NCBI GenBank assembly: GCA_948567375.1
Contig: OX419757.1
Coordinates: 49,659,665 to 49,723,664, forward strand
DNA: 64,000 nt
Reading direction: 5' to 3'
From: Lunularia cruciata
Taxonomy: Eukaryota; Streptophyta; Marchantiopsida; Lunulariales; Lunulariaceae
The notes under the pieces were generated by a model, which saw only the letters and a list, made by a program, of their open reading frames with translations, was not told the origin of the DNA and searched no databases. Positions 33,618-45,775 of this stretch are shown one piece after another (position 1 is the first letter of the stretch; each line of letters begins with the position of its first letter). Position numbers and translations under genes: made by a program.

Positions 33618-35040
33618 TACCCCCTCCCTCAAATGTGAGCATCCCCACAAACATAGACTTTGGGTGTCTTAGAGACTTCCAAGTTTATGGTCCAATATCT
33701 CTGAACTCTCCACCCATTTACTCGAGTGGCAAAAGGATTGTCTTCCAAGTCTGCAAGTTGAATGAACCCGTTTTCATAACGATAAAGAACTCGATAAGGC
33801 CCCATCCATCTCAAATACAATTTGCCTGGAAAAAATATTTAGTGATTGTCATATAACAAAACCAAATCTCCTTTGCAAACAGTCAAACGCTTGATATGCT
33901 GATCGTGCTTGACCTTCCTCTATTCTTGTACTTCTTTTGTGGTTTGCATTGCATTGTCTCTTTTCTCTTCTAGCCACATCAGTTGATGGATTCAAAGCTC
34001 TTGACTTTCTTCTTCCAACAATAGTTTTTTGCAAAGAATCCAATATGTTGGGACTTCAAATTCAACTAGTAGTATGGGGTGCAAGCCGTATGTCAAGAGG
34101 TATGGAGTTTGCTTGGTTGTGATCTTTTCTGTAGTTCAATATGCCCACAATGTGGGTAGTAATTTCATATCCCAGTCATAGGCATAATTGACAGTCACCT
34201 TGTTCAGAATTTTGCAAAGTAACCCATTCGCCTTTCACATTAAGCTATTTGCTTTTGGGTTATAAGGAGTCGTCTTCCAATGTTTAATCTGGAAGTATTT
34301 TGTCAATGCTTCCATCATAGAGTTCAAAAAATGTGTCCTTCTATCACTGACCAATTCCAAAGGTTATCCGTATTGGAAGATGATGTTTCGCAAGAAAAAT
34401 TCCGCAACGGTTTTTGCATCATCTCTACAAGTTGCTTCAGCTTCGACCATCTTGGTAGCATAGTCAATGAAAACAAAAATGTAGCATTTCCTTGTGACTT
34501 GGGTTACCGGTTGTATTGGTCCCACAAAATCAATTCCCCATTTCCCAAATGGGGCCAAGGGCAAAATTGGTCTCAAAGGCCATTGGGAAGTAGCCGTTAG
34601 CTTCTCCAATCTTTGACAAGCCTCACAGCTTCGAATATGGGCATGCGTGTCTTTATACATTGTAGGCCACCAGTACCCCAAAGAAAGAATCTTCTTTATA
34701 GTATTCTTCAGAGCATAGTGTCCCCCAATGCTTTGGAGTGTAAAGATTCAATTACGCCTCCAACTTCATATGATTCCAAGCATCACCAAAGTACTTTGTC
34801 TTTGCACATCTTGAATAAAATGTTGTGTTTTAGCTAATACGGCCCCATTTTCTTGAGAAAGACTGCCCTTTGCTCCGGGTTCAGCCCTTTAGGACAATGG
34901 AGAGTATGCAGATAATGATATTCGGTTGCATACCTTGTACTTAGCATTATTGTTAATTGATATAACTCTTCATCAGGGAACCGATCATCAATTTCCCATT
35001 CTTGGTCTTTTTCCAATGTGCTAGAGGTGGTGATACTACC
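33618..35040 (-). mobile_element. Ty3/gypsy pol fragment (integrase end) with polypurine tract
   Basis: Minus-strand stretches at 35016-34834 (region between RNase H and integrase, FPDEELYQLTIMLSTRYATE), 34681-34364 (integrase finger and core: CEACQRLEKL, FGKWGIDFVGPIQP, FVFIDYATKMVEAEAT) and 33820-33629 (integrase C-terminus: YLRWMGPYRVLYRYENGFIQ) form the end of a gypsy pol. The purine tract TTTGAGGGAGGGGGTA (33633-33618) follows immediately. A likely LTR start TGTGGTACCCACA follows it (33617 downward). RT and everything upstream are missing beyond about 35040. Its integrase tail resembles that of the 36-43 kb element, suggesting the non-chromovirus (Tat/Athila-like) branch. It has several breaks and is of medium age. 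Confidence 0.82.
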
Positions 35041-36100
35041 CTATTATAGGGATGGCTTTGCCCATGAGGTTAAAATAAATAAAATAAAACATCATCTTTG
35101 TTACAATTCATCTCATTTTTTGTCACCTTCAACTTGTATCCTCATGGGACCAACCAATTCTTACCACATTTTTTCAAATTTTTATAACACCTAGTTGCTA
35201 CAATTATTGCACTCCTCATGCATTAGGCTTATTGGGTATTTATTGTGGGTGTAAAAAGGCCTATAGGATGGACCTTTTACGGGAAGATACAAAAGAAATT
35301 GTAGGACTTGAGGCTATGGGAATATACAAAGATAGGTATCTTAAAACTAAGTAGCCCTTTGATGATGTCAAATCTAGAGTAGGAACATCTAAGAGTGGAG
35401 AGACAATTGGCATTGATGGTGCAAGCATGCAAATGAGGTGGTGGCCATATGTGGAGTAGTGATTAGGGTAGATAGAAAATTATTTTTAGGGTTAAAGTAG
35501 CTATTTAAGTGAGTTGTTCTCCCTCTATAGGGTAGTTTTTCAACTAAGAGTCAAGAGTAGAGGATTCTTGTGAAGGTATATTCAACTATCTTGTAATTGG
35601 TTGTTTGCTTATGGGCCAAGGAAGGATTAGTTGTAACAACAAGATCTACTCAACATTCCTTCAATAAGATTGGACTATGGTTACAGCCTAAGGGTTGATG
35701 AAATAAGGCTTAGTAAGCATAATATTATTCTACCTTAACTTTGTGTGTGTGAAAGTGTAAGTGTGATTTTTGATAGGTCATGTATGCTATGTTATGGATC
35801 ATTGCTCCTCAAGTACTTATCACACTATTCTCTTAAGTGGGAGATTGTATAATAGACTTACCAATAGGACTATATTACAAGTTCAAGAAGGACCATACCA
35901 AGGAGGCAAAAGAGCTCACAAGGTGATAGATCTAAGAGTTGTCTCCAAGGGTAAGTGTCTACAAGAGATTCTTTTCCCTGAGTGGATCTATGACCAACTA
36001 TGGGAATCTTGTCTACACCTCCTCTGCAAGCCAAGTAAATGGTCAGCTGCAAAATGACTATTTTGATATTTCCTCTTTCTTGTAGCATCCCATATTCTCC
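35040..36100. other. Mixed repeat debris, LTR-like and copia 3'-end-like signals
   Basis: No gene. At 35183 TATAACACC resembles a mutated TGTAACACC LTR start. At 35835-35845 AAGTGGGAGAT followed by TGTATAATAG looks like the copia polypurine tract/LTR junction (AAGTGGGAGATTGTTGG in many plants). No RNase H precedes it, so the call stays weak. About 36055-36115 matches 58500-58560. Confidence 0.35.
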
Positions 36101-37297
36101 ACTCCAAGATTGAACTAGCTCGTTGACATTTCTAATGTAATTGCCAACAGATGTGTATGTCCTCCCCACTAATCTCTACAACTCACTTGGGCTATGTTTA
36201 TTCTACTCAACACTGCATAGACATTGGTGTTTTAAGCTTGGGAGAAGTATTACCCCCCATTTCTACAAGTTGCATTATTTTACCCGAGGGAAGCATTACC
36301 TCTTGCACCTCCAAGTACTCTCATTATATCACAAGAAGAACCTTCATGGCAAGCAATTCTGCCCAAGGAAACCCATCTATATCAATACCATCATAGGCTA
36401 CTACACAAACCTCTCTTGTGGTCACAACACCTCTTTCAGCTCCTACAATTCCTACAATTACTGTTGCAATGATATCAACTTTAGGAGGAAAAGACAATTG
36501 TACATCCCTTGGAACAATAGGGTTCACAAGACAAGAAGACTTTGAATTATTCCTATAAATGTCTGAGAACGTTTGTATGACACAAAATATCTTGGATGAT
36601 ATTGCCATGGCGTGAAAAATTGGCCAATGTTTCATTGCACAACATTGGTTCATTGGCCTAAGCCCTGCCACATGGAAAAATCATACATTAATACAAGTAT
36701 ACGGATCACAATAATACATCTCACAAAGTAAACAAGAACAATTCAAGGACATGATAAATAAGCTTTGCAAAGGAGACAATGAAACAATGCAAGCATATAT
36801 TTAACAATTTCAAAACATATATCAATAATCAACTAGCCTTAGATCCTACTTTAGCTGTCAATTGGCTTCAAGATGCATTACCTAAGGACATTAAAAAATC
36901 CCTCATCTACCAACAAAGCTACTACAATAGGTTAGGCATAGCGTTGAGCTTAAGCTAATGAGGGGGATCATGGCCTTCCCATACTCTTGCTCTCTAATAC
37001 TAGGATTCAAAGAGAAAGTAATGCATAATCCCTATGCTACTTGTCACAGATTCGAATAGCCTAATTACTTCTAAGGAAGAACTTCTCCAATGAAGCTGGC
37101 TTATTATGTGACACCTCAGCCAATGCTTACATATGAGCATATATCCATATCCATACCAGTTCTTGTAGTTTCTCTCATAGCTCCTCCATCTCAATTGGGA
37201 GTACCACTACCCAAAGCTACCAATGTTTCTACAACTAACATCAAGATAGTAGACATCTTGGTAAAGGTGGAACAACTTGAGAATTGTCACCTAACAC

Positions 37298-37953
37298 TAT
37301 AACACCCATTGGTGCATATATGCTCTATAGAGATATTAATTTTTATATTTCAAGTAGTGGAGAAATATTATCTATATTACATAGAGTTAGTCCTAGCTAA
37401 AATAAAGGTGACTCTATTCTAGAGGAAGGGAAAAGACTGAGCATCATTATTTTGTCTTCTAGTGTATTGACTTGGTATTATTCCTAGTCATTTGACTTTG
37501 AGGAAAGTGTTGAGACCTCATGGGCCCACAAGCCTTGTTGGTGTGGACTTTTTCTATAGTCCAAGGATAGTTCATGTAAATGAATCATTTACTTAGTTGG
37601 TAGGTGAGGATAAGACCACCTACTCATGGGATTATTCCCATATGCTTGGATAGTCTTTAGACTTTATTTGACTTTTAGCATAGTAACTTGAGCTACTCTG
37701 GTAATTAGTAACTTTGATGTGTAACTATTTCACAAGCATATAATCTAGGAGTGAGGAGGTACTCATCACCATCTCATCAACTATCTCTCCTATTGAGTTC
37801 TTTAGTGAGCAATGCCTTGAGTCTTGGAGGTGCCTTGTAGTTCTAGTATTGGAGGAGTGTGAAGAGTTGGAATTCCTTGCCTTCTTAGTCCATGTTGTGC
37901 TATCTTAATGGCCATCAGAGGTTCATCTTGAATGAGAGATAGGCCGGCTCATA
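37298..37953 (+). repeat. Solo LTR (656 bp) inside gag of the gypsy element
   Basis: It starts TATAACACCC (for TGTAACACCC) and ends GGCTCATA. It aligns through its length with the LTRs at 45185-45752 and 57102-57790 (shared CAAGTAGTGGAGAAATATTA, TTAGTCCTAGCTAAAATAAA, CTTGTTGGTGTGGACTTTTT). The gag reading upstream (VKVEQLENCHLTL) resumes downstream (QQPQERNP). No primer site or internal region follows, so this is a solo LTR left by LTR-LTR recombination. No clean target duplication is visible; the nearest pair is aacac/agcac, off by one base from my end call. Confidence 0.8.
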
Positions 37954-38009
37954 GCACAACAACCTCAAGAAAGGAATCCAATAAACACTACTGCTAGTGG
38001 AGAGATCTC

Positions 38010-38310
38010 TCATACATGTTGCCTTGGATGGGGACATATTAATACTCATTGTGCCAAAAAGCTAGGGAAGAAAGAGCACATGTTGTTGACGTTGTCCCAT
38101 AGCACAATAACTACAAACAATACTTGTAGGATTTTCCTTTCTAAGAAGGAAGAAGAAATGGATGAGGCAAAGGACTCCCCTTCTCAACCAACACTTGTCA
38201 TATTTATGTTTCATATTTATAGTGAGAATCACTATGCCAACCAATGCCCCAACAAGCCTGCCCATTGTACATTTTGCTTTGGAGCACATACCATAGCGTA
38301 ATGTCCAGAG
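38010..38310 (+). other. Gag zinc-knuckle array of the gypsy element
   Basis: TCCLGWGHINTHCAKK (about 38016), HIYSENHYANQCPNKP (about 38213) and CTFCFGAHTIA (about 38268) are eroded or intact CCHC-type knuckles in succession, separated by a charged spacer. Such knuckles bind RNA during packaging. Three in a row is more than the one or two usual in plant gypsy gag proteins. Confidence 0.6.
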
Positions 38311-41300
38311 TTCAAGAACTCAAAACTCAAGCACAAGGAGCATCTGTATAGAACAAACCACAAAAATCATGTTGGTCCTAATATAAACATGCACTTTATT
38401 TCCATTGAGGAAGGTTACACTATATGAGTAGCAGTTCTTAATGATACAAGTGCTATTATTGATGCCAATATATTCCTTAGAACATGGTTTTGGACTTATG
38501 AAGCACCTATTTTGAGCAACAACTCTAGTTTGAAAAGTTATTCTTCTAGGAGCTCAAATGAAGAAGTAGTGCACAAGGAAGCTTCTCAACTTGCTTTGGA
38601 ATGTACAGGGCTGTAAACCCTATGTTTGATTAATTGACAAAGTAGCCACCAACTTCTATCATACATGACAATGATATTATTGCCAATTTGGCAACTATAA
38701 ATGCCAATGTCACCCCAAAGCAATTATGTAAAGTATCCCCTATAGAGCACAAGAAGCTATAGAACTTCCTCACAAAGCTACAGCTCATAGTTTGCTTCAA
38801 GGATCCACTTATTGAGAATGTTGTCTCAAAATGATAAGAACACATTCCCATAGATAATCAATACCTTCCAATTATAGGCATCTTGCACACCGCCTTGGTT
38901 GAGGAAATTCCAATGGATCACCAAGTGCTCTACACAAAGGTCCATGACCTGAATATTCTTGTAAAAATCTATGGAAGAATTATTCCAAATTTCCACATTG
39001 ACTCAAGGTCTTCAATAAACATAATGACCAAGGGTGTGATGGAAACCTTAGGATTGAGGGGATGACCAAGATTTCCACCCTCCTACATATGGTCAATAGA
39101 AGAAGACATTGCCTTCTTGGAGTGTTGTCCAAGTTTCCCATACTCATCAAGGATAAGAACCTTTTGATCAATTACTTGATAATGGATACACTTTCTCTTG
39201 CACAATTCCCACTTTTATTGGGGGTACCTTGGTTGGTGGATGCAAATATCATCACATCTTGGCAAACTTGTAGGTTAGCCATTGGAAAAGAATCAAAAGA
39301 CACCACATTACCTATGTACCCAACTAAGCGTATGTGCAACTCAGATCAGGAAGGAGAACCAAGTTTTAAGATTGATGTGTGAAGCCTTGTTCATGCTAAT
39401 AGCAATGAGGAAATTGTGGATGCCATTGCTAATTATCTTTTCATAGTGGAGGAAGAAATGAGTGGTCATACCATATAGGTACATGAAAATAGCCCCATTC
39501 TTTTGGGAAGTCCAAAAGATTTTCTCAGCATGCATGCATCTACAGCCCCAAGCAAAGTTTCTTTGGACTCAAAGGACAACTTCCTTTGCACTAAAAGTGG
39601 AGCATTCCACCATACAATATTTCCACTATCTTAAACATAGGAACATGCTTATGAAACCTTGACTACCTCTTGTTTCAATATCAAAGATGATATTGACTAT
39701 CAAGACAAAGAAAAAGACAAGGAATGCCTTCATCTTGATGTGACTCTTCATGATGATACCTTTATCCCATGAGATAGTGAAACCAAGCACACTACAAGCA
39801 ACATTGTTCTTCTAGTTATTACTAAGAAGGTGAGTCCTCCACCCACACTAGTGTTGTTGATCCCATAGGGGAACCCACAAAGAGGATTGAAAAATAACAT
39901 GAAGTCCCTCAAACCATACCTAAGAATGAGTCACAATGATAGTTTTTGGACAAACATTTCCCAAACAATGGTTTGGGACCGTTTTGCTCTACTTACAAGT
40001 GGTGGACAAGTTTCAAGATCTAGACATCTCAAGGGCAAAAGAGGCACCTAAATATTTCAGAATTAACACCAAGGTGGGAATTGAGGAACATCTACCTACC
40101 AAGACCTTTTCCAAGAATTATTAGATATTTTTGCTTACAAGTACATAGAATTTATGGGTGTAGATCCACAAACATGTCAACATTGTGTATTGCTATGTTC
40201 ACACATTGTCCCAATCAAGTCTAAATTGTACATGTTGAACTCTACTTACTCTCAAAAAGCCCAAGAAGAGTTAGATAAACTACTCAAGTGAGGGTTCATT
40301 TATCCCATAGGAAAGACAAAGTTCTCTCAGATATTAGTGGTACCAAAGAAAGATACATGAAATGTTTAAATTTGTGCAGACTTTCACAAATTCAATTCTC
40401 AAATAATCGCAAACCTTTTCCAATCTTGATTACCAATACATTGCTAGACAAGGCAGCCTATAGCCAATACTTCTCATTCATGGATGGCTATTTTGGTTAT
40501 AATCAAATTGTTATTGTCTTGAAGGACTAGTACAAAACCACTTTTGTCATTGAGTGGAGCACTTATGCATACAAGGTGATGTTTTCTGGATTAAGAATGC
40601 TCTAGCAATGTTTTAATGGCACATGATGAATTCCTTTGGCAAAGTAAGAAAGGTCATGAAGTTGTACCTTGATGATATGTAGCATACAATTCCTATCTTG
40701 ATCATATCCAAGAACCACTGGCCATTTGCATATTTGCAAGCAAGTCAAGATTTCACTAAATCTCCATAAGTGTTTATTCATTGGCTCATGTGGACCTCTC
40801 CTTGGCCACCTAGTCTATGAAAATGGCATTGTGGTCAACCCAAAGGAAATCTAGATAATTTTTTAGTTGCCCATACTAAAAATTGTATGTAGTTCTTTCC
40901 AATGATGGTATATACTTCTTAGGCTATACAAGATATTATTCACAATATGTCCACATATATGCTATGGTAGCTTCTATAGTCATTGGCCTACTACATACCA
41001 CAGTTGAGTTCTTGTGGACCAACCAATGTGCTAAAGCCTTCAAAACCTTGAATTTGAAATTGGCTACTTCTCCAATTATCATAGTCCTTAATTGGAAGTT
41101 AGCTTTTCATGTCTTCATAAATACCTTTAAAACAACCATGGGCATTTTCTTGGCACATGAGCAAAAATGAGAACATCACATCTACTATGCTAATTAGCAA
41201 CTCAATTCAACAAAGAGAAATTATTCCACAATAGAGTGGGAATGCCTTGGGATTATCTTCACTATTCAAAAATTTTACTATTACCTTATTGGCCATAGTT

Positions 41301-42754
41301 TTGTGTTCCATGTAGATCACAAAGCCCTTAAGTACCTAATCAACAAACCATGTTATGCAAGAAGACTTGCCCATTGGATGGTACCTCTACAAGAATTTTC
41401 TTTTATGGTTGAATCCAAGCAAGTCTCATGACAATGCAGATGTCCTATCTTGCATCCCTAGAGATCTTGAGCAAATTCCCTAACACAAACCCCTTAGATT
41501 TCAACCTCTTTTATTAAACATAGTGAACATAGTGACTACTCAATTGTTTTAAATGATCCACATCAAGCATTACTTGTGTAAGGGAAAAGTGCCCTCTAAT
41601 TTACCATGGGCAAAACACAAAGTTTTCATAAGTTAGCACTCTCTTTCACTATCTTGCAAGGATGTCTATTCATGATGGGTTTGGATAGAGTACTTTGATT
41701 TTGCATCAATTGACTACTTGCAAAGTCTATCTTGTAGTGCATTGGTAGCCATATGCCTTAATGATGCCAACCACTATGCTTGCATGTGTGAACCTTGCCA
41801 AAGAATTAGTAAAATTGTCTCACAATACCACATGAACCTCCACTTAATATTGGCAACACATCCTTCCATAAATAAGAAATAAATTTTGTAGGACATGTCA
41901 ATCCCACAACACAATGGAATAAGCATCATTACATTATAGTCAAAATAAAATACATAACCAAATGGGCAGGGACCAAATATTTTGTTAACAAATCTGCTAT
42001 CACCACTATCTAATTTTGGCATAAAATATTATATCTAGATTTGGTGTTACCTTATCTATTGTCATAGATAATGGATCCCACTTCATCAATAAAGGAGAAT
42101 GAAACTTGACCAATGCCTACAAGATCTAGCACAACCAGTCTACCCTACACCACCCACAAGCAAATGGGCAAGGTGAGCACATCAAAGAAATTTTCTTACC
42201 ATTCTATTAAAAATGGTCGGCCTAAACCCCACCACTTGTGATCAAAAGTTAGTGAGTGCATTATGAGCTTATCACACCATAGTAAATTTTACTATGGGAT
42301 TCACCCCATTTCAACTTGTTTATGAAAAAGAGGCCTTTCTGCCCATTGAATTTCTATTCCATCTCTCAAGGTTCTTACAAGTAAGTTGATAGTGACATCT
42401 TAATCTGAGGAGAGAAACAATTGAGGAAAGGGTTCTTGCGCTCCATGATCTGAATGAAAACATCCATTGGCACTTTACACACAATACATCACTTAGGCCA
42501 AGTGGAAAAACTATTTCAAAAATAAGAACAAGGAGGTTACACTCTATAAAAGGGACATGGTATTGAATTTCAATGATAAGGTTGGCCAATTCCCTAGTAA
42601 ATTCATAGAGAAATAGTTATGTCCTTATAGACTAAAAGATGCTTTCGAGAATGGTTCAGTCCAATTGGAAACATTAGATGGAGAACTCTTGGAGTCCTAA
42701 ACCAATGGGGTAAAGTGCAGACCATACAACTTGCACTTTATTCCATTGTGAGTC

Positions 42755-45184
42755 CAAGAAGAGAAGATATCAAGGGAAACCCAATGCTTCTCATTTCACT
42801 CAAGCATCATTCTATGAGAACCATGTTACAATATTGTCTTCTTTTGGGTTGTGAGGTACTTCTTGAATGACTGCAAGACTACCTACATGCTCCTTTCTAT
42901 TGTTGGATATTCTTTCTTGAACCTTATAATATTGGCACAAATTCAAAAGATAGTTGAAGCAAGTAAAAAACAAGAATACCTCTGGGAATTCCCTAGTTCC
43001 CATAGTCCCAGAGTACAACCATCATAATGGTTTAAAGAAAAGATGGGATTATATTCATGACATTTTGCATACAATGAAAAAATAGCATCACATACATGAG
43101 ACTTTAGATTCAAAGAGGAAAAATGCAAAGTGAAAGATGATGTTCCAAATACTATTGTGAGGTGGCACATTTTGCATGAAGCATTCAAACTTGAACAAGA
43201 AGGTACAACAAACAACAACAATTGCATTGGAAAAAACCCTTAGTGGACTCCAAGTTTTCTTCATTTTGTCATTTCAAACCTAAGAGAGAACTTGTTGGAG
43301 TGACCTTGAGCAAAGGAAAGCAAGTGGAATTCATCAAGGAAAGTCAACGTAGGAAGGCAAACTACCAACAAAAAGTGGATAGAAATCATTGCAAGAACAT
43401 GACCACTCAACCAAAAATCAAGAAATCTATACATGAAAAGCAAGAATTCACAAGAAGGCTGATTGTGGGAGCAATCTGTCCAAGATTTCTCCTAAACAAG
43501 AAAGGAGACTATCATCTATAACATCCGCAAATTCCTCTACACTGGGGAACAAAACTGAGTACGTTGAGCTCTATTGACAAGAGATCTCAAACAAATCTAT
43601 AATCAGATTTTCAAAGAATTGGGCAATTGTGCAACCACCAAAAAATTTTAGGAGATGGTGGTAGAGAGACTTCACCAAATTCCCCAAATTTGAGAAGAAG
43701 AAGAAGAAGAAGGAATGGCGCCCAAAAAGAACATAGAGGTAGAAGTGCCAATTTACATGCAAATAGGCTACCTATGCAATTTTAGCAATGTGCACCCCAA
43801 AACAAAGGAGAACATAGAAAAGGGTAAGATATGAAACATTATGGCACACAAATCCTACTTGCTAGCAGGCAAGGAGGTTCAAAATTCCTAGCAATGGTAA
43901 AAATACAAGTGGAGTCCAAGGTCATACACATCACAATTCCCATACTTGGCTCCACTTGTTCAAAAGCTCTCCTTGTTATCAAAGGATACAATTAGGGAGG
44001 TATTATCCCTCAAGAAGAGGTTGACAGATATTTCATTAGCTTGGAGGGAGTTCAAAGAGACACAAGCCAATCACCAAGTCACCAAGTCACCATGGTCTTG
44101 TGATGTCTCCAACTTGTGATTATCAAAGAGTACCAAAATATGTGCAACACAATGGAGGCTACCCATATAGTGGATGTGATGGACTTAGTGCAAGAGGATG
44201 AGCCTCAAAATCCACAAAAAGAGTTCACAATTTTGGGCTTACTAAAAGAAGTGATGAGTCAAATAAGTCCCTATGAATTGATAGAACAATATCACAAGTT
44301 GGAGACATCACAAGACCATCTATGAGACTAGAGAGTACTGACAAGGATCACAAGAAGGAAGTTACTCCAGAAGTGGGAATAGGTCTAGGAGTCCCAAGTC
44401 TCCAACTAGTAGGAGTGGACAAAGAAATGGGGCACAACACAACCTTGACATATGGAACAATAAGCAAAGAAGGAATACAATTACCTCCAAGAAGCAATAT
44501 AGTTGGCTAAGCAATGATTACAAAGTATAAGCACCTTAGAAGCCAAATTTCTGTATTTTATGATTGCCTCTTAGGCACTAGAGCCTTAGGAGCACGTAGG
44601 TGAGGATTGTCCCACTAATGCAAAACATACAACAGTTAGAAAGTTGCACTTGGGTGATGATGGCAATGCGGGAAGCTTAAAAATGAGAAGCAAATCTATC
44701 ACTAAAGCTCATCAAGAAAGTCCCACAAGATCCCCATGACTTCCAAGATTGCTTATAGCTAGTAGTAGGAGGAACTACTAGCTTTAACCATGGGTCCTAT
44801 GTACCCAAGCCATAGGTCTAACTATAACCCTATTATGATTACTACACTTTCACTATTCATGACATTTTGAGTGCAAGAACTTATCAATGTTAATCAAGTC
44901 AAGGAGGCGGCCAAAGCATTTTCTCAAGTAGATAAAGAATGCTCATCTTGATATCCCTTCCTCCCTTGACCAAATTTGACACAACACATCCAAAATGAGA
45001 TATTTGGCACCTTCACTCGATTGTAGGAGGAAATGTTGGTGTTTACCTTGGTAAAACAAATCTACCACTTTGACCTTGCACCCATAATGGGGGCAACAAT
45101 AAATTGATATGAAATACTATGGGCAAAACTCCATACAAACCAATCCTAGAAAATAATACATCAAGATTCCCCAAGTGTTTGACC
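42755..45184 (+). other. Unassigned stretch with Lys/Gln-rich coding remnants
   Basis: After the integrase C-terminus come short plus-strand open stretches. 43222-43521 is basic (KGKQVEFIKESQRRKANYQQ). 43990-44325 contains LSLKKRLTDISLAWREFKET and LVQEDEPQNPQKEFTILGLL. 44322-44510 contains KDHKKEVTPEVGIGLGVPSL. A (GAA)7 tract lies at 43692-43713. I do not recognise any of these. They may be 3' ORF and LTR remnants of the 36-43 kb element or gag of yet another element. No LTR ends are visible until 45185. Confidence 0.35.
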
Positions 45185-45752
45185 TATAACACTTGTTGAT
45201 GCATGTATGCTCTATAGGGATATTAAGTTTTGTATTGCAAGTAGTGGAGAAATATTATCTCTATGGACTTTAGCTAAACTTCTAAATTAGTCATGATTAG
45301 CTAGAGTTAGTCCTAGCTAAAATAAAGGTGAACTATTCTAGAGGAAGGAAAAAGAGTGAGCATCACTATTTTGTCCTTTAGTGTATTGATTTGGTATTAT
45401 TCCTAGTTATTTGACTTTGAGAGTTAAAAATTCTTGGACCAACAAGACTTTTTGACTTTATTTGAATTTTAGCCTAGTAACTTGAGCTACTCAAGTTATT
45501 GATAAATTTGATGTGTTAGTTTCTTACAAGAATATAAGCTAGGGATGAGGAGGTATCCTTTTATTTGCAACTATCTCTCTCATTGAGTTCTCTAATGAAC
45601 AATAAATTGAGTCTTGGAGGTGCCTTGGAGTTCTAGCCTTGGAAGAGTGTGATGGAGTTGAGGTTCCTTGCCTTCTTAGTCCATGGTGTACTATCTCAAT
45701 ATCCATCAAAATATCTCAATATCCTCCTAGGTGAGAGACATGCTAGCTCACA
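45185..45752 (+). repeat. 5' LTR of the split gypsy element
   Basis: Starts TATAACACTT (for TGTAACACCC) and ends GCTCACA. It is 568 bp, shorter than its sister copies. It is followed directly by a primer binding site, which makes it the 5' LTR. Confidence 0.8.
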
Positions 45753-45775
45753 TTTTTGGTTCTGTTGCCAAGATC
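45753..45775 (+). other. Eroded primer binding site, tRNA-Asp type
   Basis: TTTTTGGTTCTGTTGCCAAG sits at the LTR end. It resembles the TTTTTGGCGCCGTTGCCGGG site that Athila-type gypsy elements use with tRNA-Asp, with a few transitions. Confidence 0.65.

Larger units (their letters stand above)
36100..42755 (+). mobile_element. Old Ty3/gypsy retrotransposon fossil (non-chromovirus branch)
   Basis: Plus-strand order: gag (about 36750-38330, with zinc knuckles around 38010-38310), protease (about 38990-39065, HIDSRSSINIMTKGVMETLG), RT (about 40250-40750, PKKD-type box near 40340, SFMDGYFGYNQI), RNase H (about 41080-41450), integrase (about 41560-42750, CEPCQRI, AYHTIVNFTMGFTPFQLVYE, and the C-terminal LETLDGELLES). 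A solo LTR of another family interrupts gag at 37298-37953. Its own LTRs were not identified. It is heavily decayed, with many more than ten breaks, and is one of the oldest layers. Its integrase tail resembles the fragment at 33.6-35.0 kb. Confidence 0.85.

Noticed and set aside
37298-45752. Element bounded by the LTRs at 37298 and 45185
   Set aside because: Gag reading continues across the first LTR and no primer site follows it, while the second LTR is followed by its own primer site. The first is therefore a solo LTR and the second a 5' LTR.
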